From positions 62,001 through 126,000 of the forward strand of contig JAMPFK010000004.1 in assembly GCA_023664485.1 (NCBI GenBank): DNA of 64,000 nt, written 5' to 3'. Below are positions 17,086 through 25,241 of this stretch, piece by piece. The translations under genes and the position numbers were made by a program. The number at the start of each line of letters is the position of its first letter. The stretch's first letter is position 1. Source of the stretch: Bacteroides fragilis (GTDB taxonomy: Bacteria; Bacillota; Clostridia; Lachnospirales; Lachnospiraceae). The notes under the pieces were generated by a model. It made no database searches, was not told the DNA's origin, and saw only the letters and a list, made by a program, of their open reading frames with translations.

Positions 17086-18771
17086 TTGGCAGAGACACGG
17101 ACAGAGAATACGATCAGATTTCCCTCGAAATGGCAGTTTAGCGCTGTTATTCCTTTTGCGCTCCTCTATACCGCCTTTATCATTCTGGGTAATCTGGAGA
17201 GAGCGTCTGAGCTCGGAGCGCTTCAAAATATCGGCAGGATCCTGCTGTGTCTGTGCGTCAGCTATGCGCTCCTGCTTGGCCTGTGCTTCGGCGTCTCGAA
17301 CAGAAGGGCCCTGCTGGCCAAAATCCCTTTTCTGCCGGAACTTCCGGCACAGCGGAAGCGGCAGGGCAGGCGGTATGTTTTCGCCCTCTTTTTTCTCATC
17401 TGCCTTTCTTGCTATCTGCCCTTTTTTCTGATGTATTATCCGACCTGGTTCAACAACGATGCGATCTGGCAGATGGAGCAGATATTGGGCATGGCGCCGA
17501 GGTCGAACCACCATCCCTATTTTCATACGATGATCATCCGGTTCTTCTATCGGATCGGTTACAGGCTGTCCGGCACGATCGCGGGAGGGCTCGCTTTTTA
17601 TACGTTCTGGCAGATGGCGGTCATGGCGTTCGTGTTCGCTTTTATCCTGTATCAGCTTTATAAGCGGGGGACGCGCCTGCTGTGGCTGTTTTTGGCTCTG
17701 CTGTTCTATGCGGCGCTTCCGTTCAATGCGGTATTGACGATCTGCATGGGAAAAGATGAATTTTTTGCGGCGGCGCTGCTTTTTTATACATGGATGACGG
17801 CGGAATATGCCGCCGGAGGACAGGAAATGTCAGGGAAAAGCGGACGGCTGTATGGCCTTGCGTATTTTGCGGCGGGGCTCCTCGTCTGTCTGCTGCGGAG
17901 CAACGGCGTTTTTGTTTTTATAGGAACAACTGTTATTTTATTTATCTCGGATTGTTTTCAAAAGAAGCTGACGAAAGATGCGGCGGGACGGAAATACCTC
18001 TGCGCCGCGCTCGTGTTTGTCTGCTATCTGCTCTATCATGGCCCCATTCTGCGCGCGTTACAGGTGGAGCCGCCCGATACCATCGAGGGGCTTGCGATGC
18101 CGGCGCAGCATCTGGCATGCGCGTATTTAAAAGGCGGGGAGCTGACGGAGGAAGAAAAGGCGATGATAGAGGAGGTCGTTCCGACGGACCGGCTGGAAGA
18201 AGTTTATAATCCGTATTTGTTTGATCCCGTGAAGGCGCTGATCCGCGAAGAAGGGAACCAGCAGGCTATCGAAGAGCAGAAGTGGGAATATTTTAAATTG
18301 TGGTTTAAGGCCGGCCTGCGTAATCCGCTGCAGTATATGGTGGCGGAGGTGCGGCAGACGATGGGCTATTGGGCGTACCGGGTGAGGGATTACCAATATG
18401 TCTATGTGGAGTATTTTATGGTGGACAACCCATTCGGCGTGACGACGGAGAGAAAATTTTTTACCTATGACGACAGCCTCGCGATGGGAGAATATCTGAT
18501 GGGTTTTCAGGATTTCTTTAACCGGGTGTGGAGTCTTGGGCTGAATACATGGCTCATGCTGTTCGGACTCGCCTGTGCGGTCTATGAGAAGAGGAATCCG
18601 ATGCCTTATGTCCCCTCGCTGATGCTGATCGGGACATTGCTTCTGGCTGCGCCGGTCTATAATGAATTCCGGTATATTTATGGGATGTTTATCACGCTTC
18701 CGTTTTTATTCAGCTATAGCTTTGGCGACAGGGAGGACGGGATGCCCCTGCGGGAAGGAGACGGCCGATGA
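17086..18771 (+). CDS. Polytopic membrane protein, DUF6020-like (GT-C-type)
   Basis: This is a 561-residue membrane protein with a dozen or so hydrophobic segments, translated from a TTG start. After the second or third helix comes YPTWFNNDAIWQMEQ and then RSNHHPYFHT, an acidic/His-rich external loop resembling the DUF6020 family and other GT-C-like proteins. It shares that plan with the 10812 protein. GT-C enzymes transfer sugars from polyprenyl carriers on the outer membrane face, and that is the favoured guess. It overlaps the SGNH gene by ATGA, coupling it to the dlt-like cassette. Confidence 0.78.
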   Translation: MAETRTENTIRFPSKWQFSAVIPFALLYTAFIILGNLERASELGALQNIGRILLCLCVSYALLLGLCFGVSNRRALLAKIPFLPELPAQRKRQGRRYVFALFFLICLSCYLPFFLMYYPTWFNNDAIWQMEQILGMAPRSNHHPYFHTMIIRFFYRIGYRLSGTIAGGLAFYTFWQMAVMAFVFAFILYQLYKRGTRLLWLFLALLFYAALPFNAVLTICMGKDEFFAAALLFYTWMTAEYAAGGQEMSGKSGRLYGLAYFAAGLLVCLLRSNGVFVFIGTTVILFISDCFQKKLTKDAAGRKYLCAALVFVCYLLYHGPILRALQVEPPDTIEGLAMPAQHLACAYLKGGELTEEEKAMIEEVVPTDRLEEVYNPYLFDPVKALIREEGNQQAIEEQKWEYFKLWFKAGLRNPLQYMVAEVRQTMGYWAYRVRDYQYVYVEYFMVDNPFGVTTERKFFTYDDSLAMGEYLMGFQDFFNRVWSLGLNTWLMLFGLACAVYEKRNPMPYVPSLMLIGTLLLAAPVYNEFRYIYGMFITLPFLFSYSFGDREDGMPLREGDGR

Positions 18772-19868
18772 AAAAATGGTGGAAAGCGCTCCTCTTTCTT
18801 CTGCCGCTGCTTCTGATGGTGGCCGCGGTGAACTGGTATGTCGATTCTTATGCGTATCTGCGCGTTACTTATGATGAGATCGGCGGCCATATGACAGAGG
18901 AAAAGCAGAATGTCATCGGACTGGAGGAGTCCGGCTATAATGACCGGAGCCTGCTTTTGGCCTGTCTGAACGGGCAGGAGGATGCGAAGGAAGTGGTGGT
19001 CATCGGTTCCAGCCGGGTATTTACTTTCGAGCATACGATGTTCGGCACGGATTCTTTTTATAATGCGGGGCTTTCCGAGGCCACGATCTACGATCTGTGG
19101 GCGGTGACGGGGATCCTCGCACAGAACGGCCATCTGCCCGAAACGATGGTCATCGGCGTGGACGCCTTTTTGTTCAATACGGCTCACGATAACGACAGAT
19201 GGCTGGAGCTTTCCGAGGCCGCGCGCTATATGGACGAGGCCGCCGGGAGGGAAACGGGCGGAGAAAAAAGCGGCGGGGACGCCGGCAGGACGTCCGCCAG
19301 CCGGCATTCCACGGGGCGGCATCCTGAGAAATGGCTTTCGCTCGATTATTTCCGTTATAATATCACCTGCCTCCCGGAAGGAAAACGCTTTGAGGTGTCT
19401 TATACGGACGATTGGGAGACGGAGCTTTATACGAAGCATTACGACGGAAGCGTTTCTTACCAGAAGGAGCTTCGCGAGGTGCGGCCGGAGGAGGTCATCG
19501 CTTTAACGGAGCAGGCGATGGAGGAGCAGGTCGTTTACCGGATGACGGATTACCGGGAAATCGATGCGGAAAGCATGGAGACGCTCATTTGCCTGATCGA
19601 TTATCTGCAGAGCCGGCATGTGGAAGTAATATTATACTTGCCACCTTATTCGCCAATGTTGTATGATTACATAGAATCGGAGGAAGCGTTCCGCATTACA
19701 TTTGAGGTGGAAGAGCGCATGAAACAGCTGGCGCTGGAAAAAGGCATCGCCTTGTACGGTTCTTATGATCCGGAAGGAAGCGGCCTTGAGATGAGCGATC
19801 TGTACGATGCATATCATGTGAAAACGGAAAAAACGCCGGATACTTATTTCCCGGCGGTTCTGCCATAA
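18768..19868 (+). CDS. Membrane-anchored SGNH-type protein (DltD/AlgJ-like role)
   Basis: The 366-residue protein has one N-terminal membrane helix (residues 5-24) and an extracytoplasmic alpha/beta domain. VVVIGSSRVFTFEH (Ser81/Ser82) is the first SGNH block, replacing GDS, and the C-terminal LYDAYH holds the Asp347-x-x-His350 pair, giving a plausible Ser/Asp/His triad. SGNH proteins of this kind (DltD, AlgJ/AlgX, PatB) work with MBOAT proteins to place acyl groups on surface polymers. It stands immediately before a DltA-like enzyme, with the DltC-like and DltB-like genes further on, so it is the natural DltD counterpart. Sequence similarity to DltD itself is not obvious, so the role is inferred from motifs and context. 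Confidence 0.75.
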   Translation: MKKWWKALLFLLPLLLMVAAVNWYVDSYAYLRVTYDEIGGHMTEEKQNVIGLEESGYNDRSLLLACLNGQEDAKEVVVIGSSRVFTFEHTMFGTDSFYNAGLSEATIYDLWAVTGILAQNGHLPETMVIGVDAFLFNTAHDNDRWLELSEAARYMDEAAGRETGGEKSGGDAGRTSASRHSTGRHPEKWLSLDYFRYNITCLPEGKRFEVSYTDDWETELYTKHYDGSVSYQKELREVRPEEVIALTEQAMEEQVVYRMTDYREIDAESMETLICLIDYLQSRHVEVILYLPPYSPMLYDYIESEEAFRITFEVEERMKQLALEKGIALYGSYDPEGSGLEMSDLYDAYHVKTEKTPDTYFPAVLP

Positions 19869-19891
19869 ACAAAACAGGCTGAGAGAAAGGC

Positions 19892-21409
19892 ATGGTTATC
19901 AGGATGAAAGCCAACGTTACATACTGGTTAGATGAGAGCGCGAAGAAATGGCCGGAGAAGACCGCGTTCGCGGAGGAAGGGAAGGCGGTCTCGTTCGGGG
20001 AATTTCAGAGGCAGGCGAAGGCGCTCGCGACGCGGATGATCGAGCGGGGATTGTTTAAAAAACCCGTGGTCGTATATATGGAAAAAGGCGTGGATGTGCT
20101 CATTTCCTTTATGGGCGCCGCCTGTAGCTGTAATTTCTATTCGCCTATCGACGTCGAGATGCCCGCAAGCCGCGTGAATAAAATTCTCGAAGTGCTGAAA
20201 CCGGCGCTGGTCGTTACGACGGAGGCGCTGAAGGAAGTTTTTTCGGCGTATGAATATCGGGGAGATTTTCTGCTGTTCGAGGAGGCCTGCCGCGGCGGGA
20301 TAAATGAGGAACAGATCGAGGCGGTAAGACGCAGGGGCGTCGATACGGATCTGTTATATGTGCTGTTTACCTCCGGTTCCACCGGCATTCCAAAGGGCGT
20401 GACGATCACGCACCGCTCCGTCATCGACTATATCGACTGGGTGACGGAAACTTTTGCCATAACGGAAAAAGACAGCTTTGGCAATCAGGCGCCTTTTTAT
20501 TTCGATAATTCCATTTTGGACATTTACAGCACGTTAAAGAGCGGCGCGACGACCTATATCATCCCGAAAAACCTTTTCGCGCAGCCGGTGCCGCTGCTGG
20601 AATATCTGAAAGAAAAGAAGATCAATACGATTTTCTGGGTTCCGTCGGCATTGATTGTCGTGGCGAAGCTCAAAGCCTTCCGGAACGTGGATCTGTCGGA
20701 TACGCTGAAACGCGTGCTCTTCTGCGGCGAGGTGATGCCGAATAAACAGCTGAATATCTGGCGGAAATTCCTGCCGGATGCGCTGTACGCGAATCTTTAC
20801 GGGCCGACGGAAATCACGGACGCCTGTACTTATTATATCGTCGATCGGGCGTTTTCGGATGACGAGCCGCTCCCTGTCGGCGTGCCGATGGCGAACACGG
20901 ATATTCTGGTGTTAAATGAGAAAGACGAGCCGGTGAAGGGAGATGAGATCGGGGAGCTGTGCGTCAGAGGAACTTCCCTCTCCATGGGATATTATAATAA
21001 TCCGGAGAAAACGAAGGAAGCTTTCGTGCAGAATCCGCTGAATCCATTTGTGCCGGAGACGATTTACCGGACCGGCGATCTGGTTAAATATAACGAATAT
21101 GGAGAAATCGTCTACCTGTCCAGGAAGGACTTTCAGATCAAGCATATGGGGCACCGGATCGAGCTCGGCGAGATCGAAACGGCGGTTTCTTCCATCGGGG
21201 AGGTTTCCCTCTGCTGCTGTCTGTATGATGAGAAAAGGCAGAAAATCGTGCTGTTCCTGGAAGGGGAGCTGGAAAAAAGCTATATCAACGAGCAGATTTC
21301 CAGGCTTGTGCCCGAATATATGCTGCCGAACAAGGTGGTTTCGCTGGAGAAGATGCCGATTAACGCGAACGGCAAGATCGACAGGGTAAAGCTGAAGGAA
21401 CTGTTATGA
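19892..21409 (+). CDS. DltA-like amino acid adenylation enzyme (D-alanine-carrier ligase type)
   Basis: This is a stand-alone adenylation enzyme of 505 residues, the size of DltA. It would activate an amino acid with ATP and load it on the carrier at 22302. Motifs include A3 (LFTSGSTGIPKGVTITHRS, about residues 157-175), FGNQAPFYFDNSILDIY carrying the Asp that binds the amino group, LYGPTEITDACTYY (A5), YRTGDL (A7) and the C-terminal NGKID with the catalytic Lys. The Cys of the VLFCGE motif (C278), implicated in D-Ala selection in DltA, is kept. The start may be ATG 19892 or 19904. It lies between the SGNH gene and a formyltransferase. D-Ala is the best guess for the substrate, but glycine or another small amino acid is possible. 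Confidence 0.88.
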   Translation: MVIRMKANVTYWLDESAKKWPEKTAFAEEGKAVSFGEFQRQAKALATRMIERGLFKKPVVVYMEKGVDVLISFMGAACSCNFYSPIDVEMPASRVNKILEVLKPALVVTTEALKEVFSAYEYRGDFLLFEEACRGGINEEQIEAVRRRGVDTDLLYVLFTSGSTGIPKGVTITHRSVIDYIDWVTETFAITEKDSFGNQAPFYFDNSILDIYSTLKSGATTYIIPKNLFAQPVPLLEYLKEKKINTIFWVPSALIVVAKLKAFRNVDLSDTLKRVLFCGEVMPNKQLNIWRKFLPDALYANLYGPTEITDACTYYIVDRAFSDDEPLPVGVPMANTDILVLNEKDEPVKGDEIGELCVRGTSLSMGYYNNPEKTKEAFVQNPLNPFVPETIYRTGDLVKYNEYGEIVYLSRKDFQIKHMGHRIELGEIETAVSSIGEVSLCCCLYDEKRQKIVLFLEGELEKSYINEQISRLVPEYMLPNKVVSLEKMPINANGKIDRVKLKELL

Positions 21410-21425
21410 GAGGAAAGGCGCGGGC

Positions 21426-22286
21426 ATGAAGGGCAGTACGGCATTTCAAAGGATCGTTATCATCGGTTATGGAAAAATAACAGGCGAAATAATAACGTAT
21501 GTAATGAAAAGGCGGGAAGAATATGGCTATCGTCTGGAAGCGGTCGAGCACGAAGCGCATTCTCTCAGCATTACGGAAAAGCTCTGTCGGGAGGCGGGGG
21601 TTCCTTTTGCAAGAATCGAGAATAAAAAGGAGCTTGCGGCCTATTTGGACTCGTTTTCAGAAAAGACCCTGATCGTCAGCGCGAGCAATAACTTTTTGTT
21701 TCCGAAACCGTTTGTGGAAAAAGAGAACATAACGATCGTCAATTTCCATAACGCGCTGCTTCCGGCCTATCCGGGGCGGAACGCGCCGAGCTGGGCGATC
21801 TTTATGGGAGAAAAGGAGACGGGCGTCACCTGGCATTATGTGACGGCGGGCGTGGACGAAGGGAACATCATCGTGCAGAAGCGCTGTGAGATCGGCGCGG
21901 ATACGAAAGCCTATGAGCTGGCGGAACAATTAATGGAACTTGCCCGCGCCGCCTTTACGGAGTGTTTCGACGCGGTTTTAGCGGAGCGGGCAGAGGCGAG
22001 GCCGCAGCGTTTTGATGAAAAACGGCGGATGTACCGTTCCTGTGAGACGCCCGCGGACGGTTTCTTTAAGATCACGGAGGAGCCGGAGCGCATCTACCGC
22101 CTCCTGCGCAGCATGGATTATGGGAAAAACGGCATTTTCCAGCCCGCCCGGACGGTCATAGACGGAAAAAGGGCGGAAGTCCTGCGGTATCGGAAGATTG
22201 CCGGGGAGAAACGGGAAGCGGAAGGTTTTCTGTTCCTGCCGCTGGCGGATGGCAATCTGCTGAAAATAAAATATCGAATGTTATGA
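21426..22286 (+). CDS. N10-formyl-THF-dependent formyltransferase inside the dlt-like cassette
   Basis: This 286-residue protein of the methionyl-tRNA formyltransferase superfamily moves a formyl group from 10-formyltetrahydrofolate to a primary amine. VNFHNALLPAYPGRNAP and AGVDEGNII place the full catalytic set at N106, H108 and D144, which are the same numbers as in E. coli Fmt. A short C-terminal domain follows. It is unlikely to be the housekeeping Fmt because it sits between a DltA-like adenylation gene and a DltC-like carrier gene, with a ribosome binding site 6-10 bases upstream. I infer that it N-formylates the aminoacyl group on the carrier, as the F domain does in the F-A-T module of LgrA (linear gramicidin synthetase). 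Formylation of an amino sugar is the alternative. Confidence 0.85.
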   Translation: MKGSTAFQRIVIIGYGKITGEIITYVMKRREEYGYRLEAVEHEAHSLSITEKLCREAGVPFARIENKKELAAYLDSFSEKTLIVSASNNFLFPKPFVEKENITIVNFHNALLPAYPGRNAPSWAIFMGEKETGVTWHYVTAGVDEGNIIVQKRCEIGADTKAYELAEQLMELARAAFTECFDAVLAERAEARPQRFDEKRRMYRSCETPADGFFKITEEPERIYRLLRSMDYGKNGIFQPARTVIDGKRAEVLRYRKIAGEKREAEGFLFLPLADGNLLKIKYRML

Positions 22287-22301
22287 AAAGGAGAAGCCCT
22301 T

Positions 22302-22532
22302 ATGGAAGAGAAAGTTCTGGAAATTCTGGAAGAATACTGTGAAGAAGCGCTGGATTATGACGGCGACAGCATGATGGAGGACGGCGTGATCGATTCTTTT
22401 ACGGTCATCAATGTGGTAAGCAGTTTAGAGGATGAATTTGATATCGAAATCGACGCAAAATATGTGATAGCGGAGAATTTCAGGAATAAAGAGACGATCA
22501 TTGAATTGGTCAGGAAGTTGCTGGAGGAGTAA
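22302..22532 (+). CDS. DltC-like acyl/aminoacyl carrier protein
   Basis: This is a 76-residue acidic carrier protein. The phosphopantetheine attachment Ser is S32 in GVIDSFTVINVVSSLEDEF, matching the D-S-hydrophobic motif of DltC and other carriers (a Ser-Phe pair in place of Ser-Met/Ser-Leu). AAGGAG precedes the ATG, and the stop codon is followed directly by the MBOAT start. Within the cassette it would accept an aminoacyl group from the DltA-like enzyme as a thioester and present it to the MBOAT. Whether the group is formylated on the carrier is inference. Confidence 0.9.
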   Translation: MEEKVLEILEEYCEEALDYDGDSMMEDGVIDSFTVINVVSSLEDEFDIEIDAKYVIAENFRNKETIIELVRKLLEE

Positions 22533-24050
22533 ATGCAGTTCTTATCCGTTTCCTTTATCATACTATGGGCGGTCTCTTTTGCTCTGTATTATCTGCTTCC
22601 GCCGAAACTGCAGCGGTATGTGCTGCTCCTGTCGGGCGTTCTGTTCTATATTGCCGGTTACAAAGGGATTCCGGCGGCGTTTCTTATGACCGCTTTGACC
22701 ACCTACGGCTGTGGCCTCTTTCTGCAGAAGAGCTTTGCAGGACAGGAAGAGGCGTTGAAAGCCTGTGCCGACAGGGAACAGAAGAAACGCGTTAAGGAGG
22801 AATCCGCGAAGCGGAGAAAAGGGATGCAGATTCTGTATTTTGCGGTCAATCTGGGCATGCTCGCCTTCTATAAGTATACGGCGTCTGCGCTGCCGCTCGG
22901 CATTTCCTTCTATACGCTGACGGCAATGGGATATGTGATCGACGTCGGCAGGGAAAACTGTGAGGCGGAGCCGGATTTCCTGAAAATGCTGCTGTTCCTG
23001 TCGTATTTCCCGGCTGTTACGCAGGGGCCCTTCAATCGTTTCAGGGCGATGAAGGAACAGTTCGAAAAAAAGCATGAATTCGACTATGAGCGGATGCTGC
23101 GGGGCATACAGCGGTTCGTCTGGGGGGCTTTTAAGAAGCTCGTGATCGCGGATCGGATCGGTATTTTCGTGGACAATGTCTTTGCGGGCGACATTTCCGC
23201 AACGCCGGGGAGCATTTATGCCTGCGCCGTCGTTTTCTATATGCTTCAGCTGTATGCGGATTTTTCGGGTTATATCGATATGGCGATGGGCGTCAGCGAA
23301 AGCTTCGGCATTTTCCTGCAGGAGAACTTTAAACGGCCTTATTTTGCCAGATCGGTCGCGGAGTTCTGGCGCAGATGGCATATAACACTGGGAGCGTGGT
23401 TCAAGGATTATGTGATGTTTTCCTTTGTAATGTCCGGGACCGGGCGCAGGATCGGGAAGGCCTGCAAAAAGAAATGGAATGGCCTGGGCAGATATGTGAC
23501 GCCGGTCATCGGAACGATGCTCGTCTGGTTCTTTACGGGGGCCTGGCATGGAAAAAATGCCGGCTATATGCTGTGGGGTGTCTGCTACGGTGTCATTATG
23601 AGTCTTTCCCTCGTATTGGAGTCCCGGTATGACGGGTGGAAGAAAAGGCTGCATATCGGAGAGGGCAGAGGTTATGCGTTTTTCTGCATGGCCCGGACCT
23701 GGGCGGTCGTATTTGCGGCGGATGTGCTGATCCGAAGCGAGAGCCTGGCGCAGGCCGGGGCGGTCTTTCAGGCGTTTTTTACCCATTTGGATCTGCGGGC
23801 GCTGCTGTCGAAAACGGTTACTTCCTATGGGCTTGGCAAATATGAATTTTTATTGCTGTCTGCGGCGCTGCTGATCTGGCTTGCCGTCTCCATCGGGGAG
23901 GAAAAGGGAAAGGATGTGCGGGCATATCTGGCCGCAAAGCCCGTACTGCTTCGCTGGTCCTGTTATTATGGAATCGTGCTTCTTCTGCTGATTACCGGAA
24001 TCTACGGCGGCAATTACGATACGGCGGCGTTTCTGTATCAGAGTTTTTAG
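22533..24050 (+). CDS. MBOAT-family O-acyltransferase (DltB/AlgI-like)
   Basis: This is a polytopic MBOAT protein of 505 residues. The conserved blocks are NFKRPYFARSVAEFWRRWHI followed by TLGAWFKDYV (about residues 266-295), and the active-site His in FFTGAWHGKNAGYMLWG near residue 337. DltB and AlgI use such a membrane tunnel to pass acyl groups from a cytoplasmic carrier to an acceptor outside. It starts on the base after the carrier stop codon, with GGAGGAG ahead. Together with the SGNH, adenylation and carrier genes it completes a dlt-like pathway whose acceptor is probably the glycan made here, not teichoic acid (inference). Confidence 0.92.
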   Translation: MQFLSVSFIILWAVSFALYYLLPPKLQRYVLLLSGVLFYIAGYKGIPAAFLMTALTTYGCGLFLQKSFAGQEEALKACADREQKKRVKEESAKRRKGMQILYFAVNLGMLAFYKYTASALPLGISFYTLTAMGYVIDVGRENCEAEPDFLKMLLFLSYFPAVTQGPFNRFRAMKEQFEKKHEFDYERMLRGIQRFVWGAFKKLVIADRIGIFVDNVFAGDISATPGSIYACAVVFYMLQLYADFSGYIDMAMGVSESFGIFLQENFKRPYFARSVAEFWRRWHITLGAWFKDYVMFSFVMSGTGRRIGKACKKKWNGLGRYVTPVIGTMLVWFFTGAWHGKNAGYMLWGVCYGVIMSLSLVLESRYDGWKKRLHIGEGRGYAFFCMARTWAVVFAADVLIRSESLAQAGAVFQAFFTHLDLRALLSKTVTSYGLGKYEFLLLSAALLIWLAVSIGEEKGKDVRAYLAAKPVLLRWSCYYGIVLLLLITGIYGGNYDTAAFLYQSF

Positions 24051-24085
24051 AAAAATGGGTTCGCGGAAGCGAATAGGGTGTGTGT

Positions 24086-25189
24086 ATGCGGAAAATTGCG
24101 TTTCATTTGAATTGTCTGGAACAGGGCGGAGCGGAGCGGGTCGTCACCAATCTGGCGAATCAGTTCGTGGAGAAGGGATATCAGGTACTGATCGCGACGG
24201 AATGGTACGGAGAGAACGAATTTCAGACGGATCCGCGGGTAAGGCGCGTGCATGTCGGCCTGCGGGAGGGCGATGAGGCGAAGCCCCACCCGCTTCAGAT
24301 TCTGCTTCGCATTCAATATTTAAAAGACTTTATCAAAACGGAAAAACCGGATATTTTGATACCGTTCGCGCGGAAGGCGCTATACCGCGGGCTGATGGCA
24401 GCCTATTTCATGAAGCTTCCGGTGCTGATTTCCATCCGCACCGATCCGGCGGGGCACTATGAAGAGCTGTCCGATAAAATACAGATTCCGCTGCTTTTTC
24501 CGCGGGCGGACGGCTGCGTTTTCCAGACGGAGGGCGCGCGGGAATTTTTCGCGCCCAGGCTGCAGCAGAATTCCCGTATTATTCTGAATCCCATCAATCC
24601 GAAATATATCGGAGTGCCCAAGCCCGAAAAGCGGAAAAAGACCGTCGTGCAGTCGGGGCGTCTGGTGGATTTTAAGAACCAGCCCATGCTCGTCCGGGCG
24701 TTTGTGGAGGTGCATAAGAAGCATCCCGACTATGACCTGAAGATTTACGGCGGGGATTCTTTTGACGGCACGAAAGAAATACTGGAAGCTCTGATCGCGG
24801 AAAAGAAGGCGCAGGATTATATCCATCTGATGGGAGCCAGCGATACGCTGGAAAAAGACTTGAAGGATGCGGCGCTTTTTGCCTTTACGTCCGATTGGGA
24901 GGGCCTGCCGAACGCCCTGATGGAGGCGATGGCGCTCGGCCTGCCGATCGTGGCCACCGACTGTCCCTGCGGCGGGCCGCGGACCGTTATGACGAATGAA
25001 GTGGATGGGCTTTTGATTCCGATCAAAGACCAGAAGGCGTTGGAGGATGGCATTAACCGCCTGATCGAGGAGCCGGAGCTGGCGGAGAGGCTGGGTACGG
25101 AGGCGCGGAAAATCGCGGAACGGGCGAACGGGGAAGCAGTCTTTGCGCAGTGGCGGGATTATATCGAAGCGCTGTGCGGCGGAAAATGA
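24086..25189 (+). CDS. GT4-family glycosyltransferase
   Basis: This is a GT-B glycosyltransferase of about 367 residues. It starts RKIAFHLNCLEQGGAERVV, a GGAERV loop typical of GT4, and has SDWEGLPNALMEAMALGLP near residue 270 followed by VATDCPCGGPRTV. It is closely similar in plan to the protein at 31953 and both probably arose by duplication. ATG 24086 is favoured over GTG 24080. It directly follows the dlt-like cassette. Confidence 0.9.
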   Translation: MRKIAFHLNCLEQGGAERVVTNLANQFVEKGYQVLIATEWYGENEFQTDPRVRRVHVGLREGDEAKPHPLQILLRIQYLKDFIKTEKPDILIPFARKALYRGLMAAYFMKLPVLISIRTDPAGHYEELSDKIQIPLLFPRADGCVFQTEGAREFFAPRLQQNSRIILNPINPKYIGVPKPEKRKKTVVQSGRLVDFKNQPMLVRAFVEVHKKHPDYDLKIYGGDSFDGTKEILEALIAEKKAQDYIHLMGASDTLEKDLKDAALFAFTSDWEGLPNALMEAMALGLPIVATDCPCGGPRTVMTNEVDGLLIPIKDQKALEDGINRLIEEPELAERLGTEARKIAERANGEAVFAQWRDYIEALCGGK

Positions 25190-25241
25190 ACGAAACGGAT
25201 CGGATCAGATCCGCGCGGCTGATTATCAGGAGGAATTTGGG

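Noticed and set aside
21426..22286. Housekeeping methionyl-tRNA formyltransferase
   Set aside because: The catalytic residues match, but the gene lies inside a dlt-like cassette and not with def, priA or rsmB, and the C-terminal domain is short.
22563..23786. Long minus-strand frame of 407 codons opposite the MBOAT gene
   Set aside because: It is antisense to clear MBOAT motifs and has no family features of its own.
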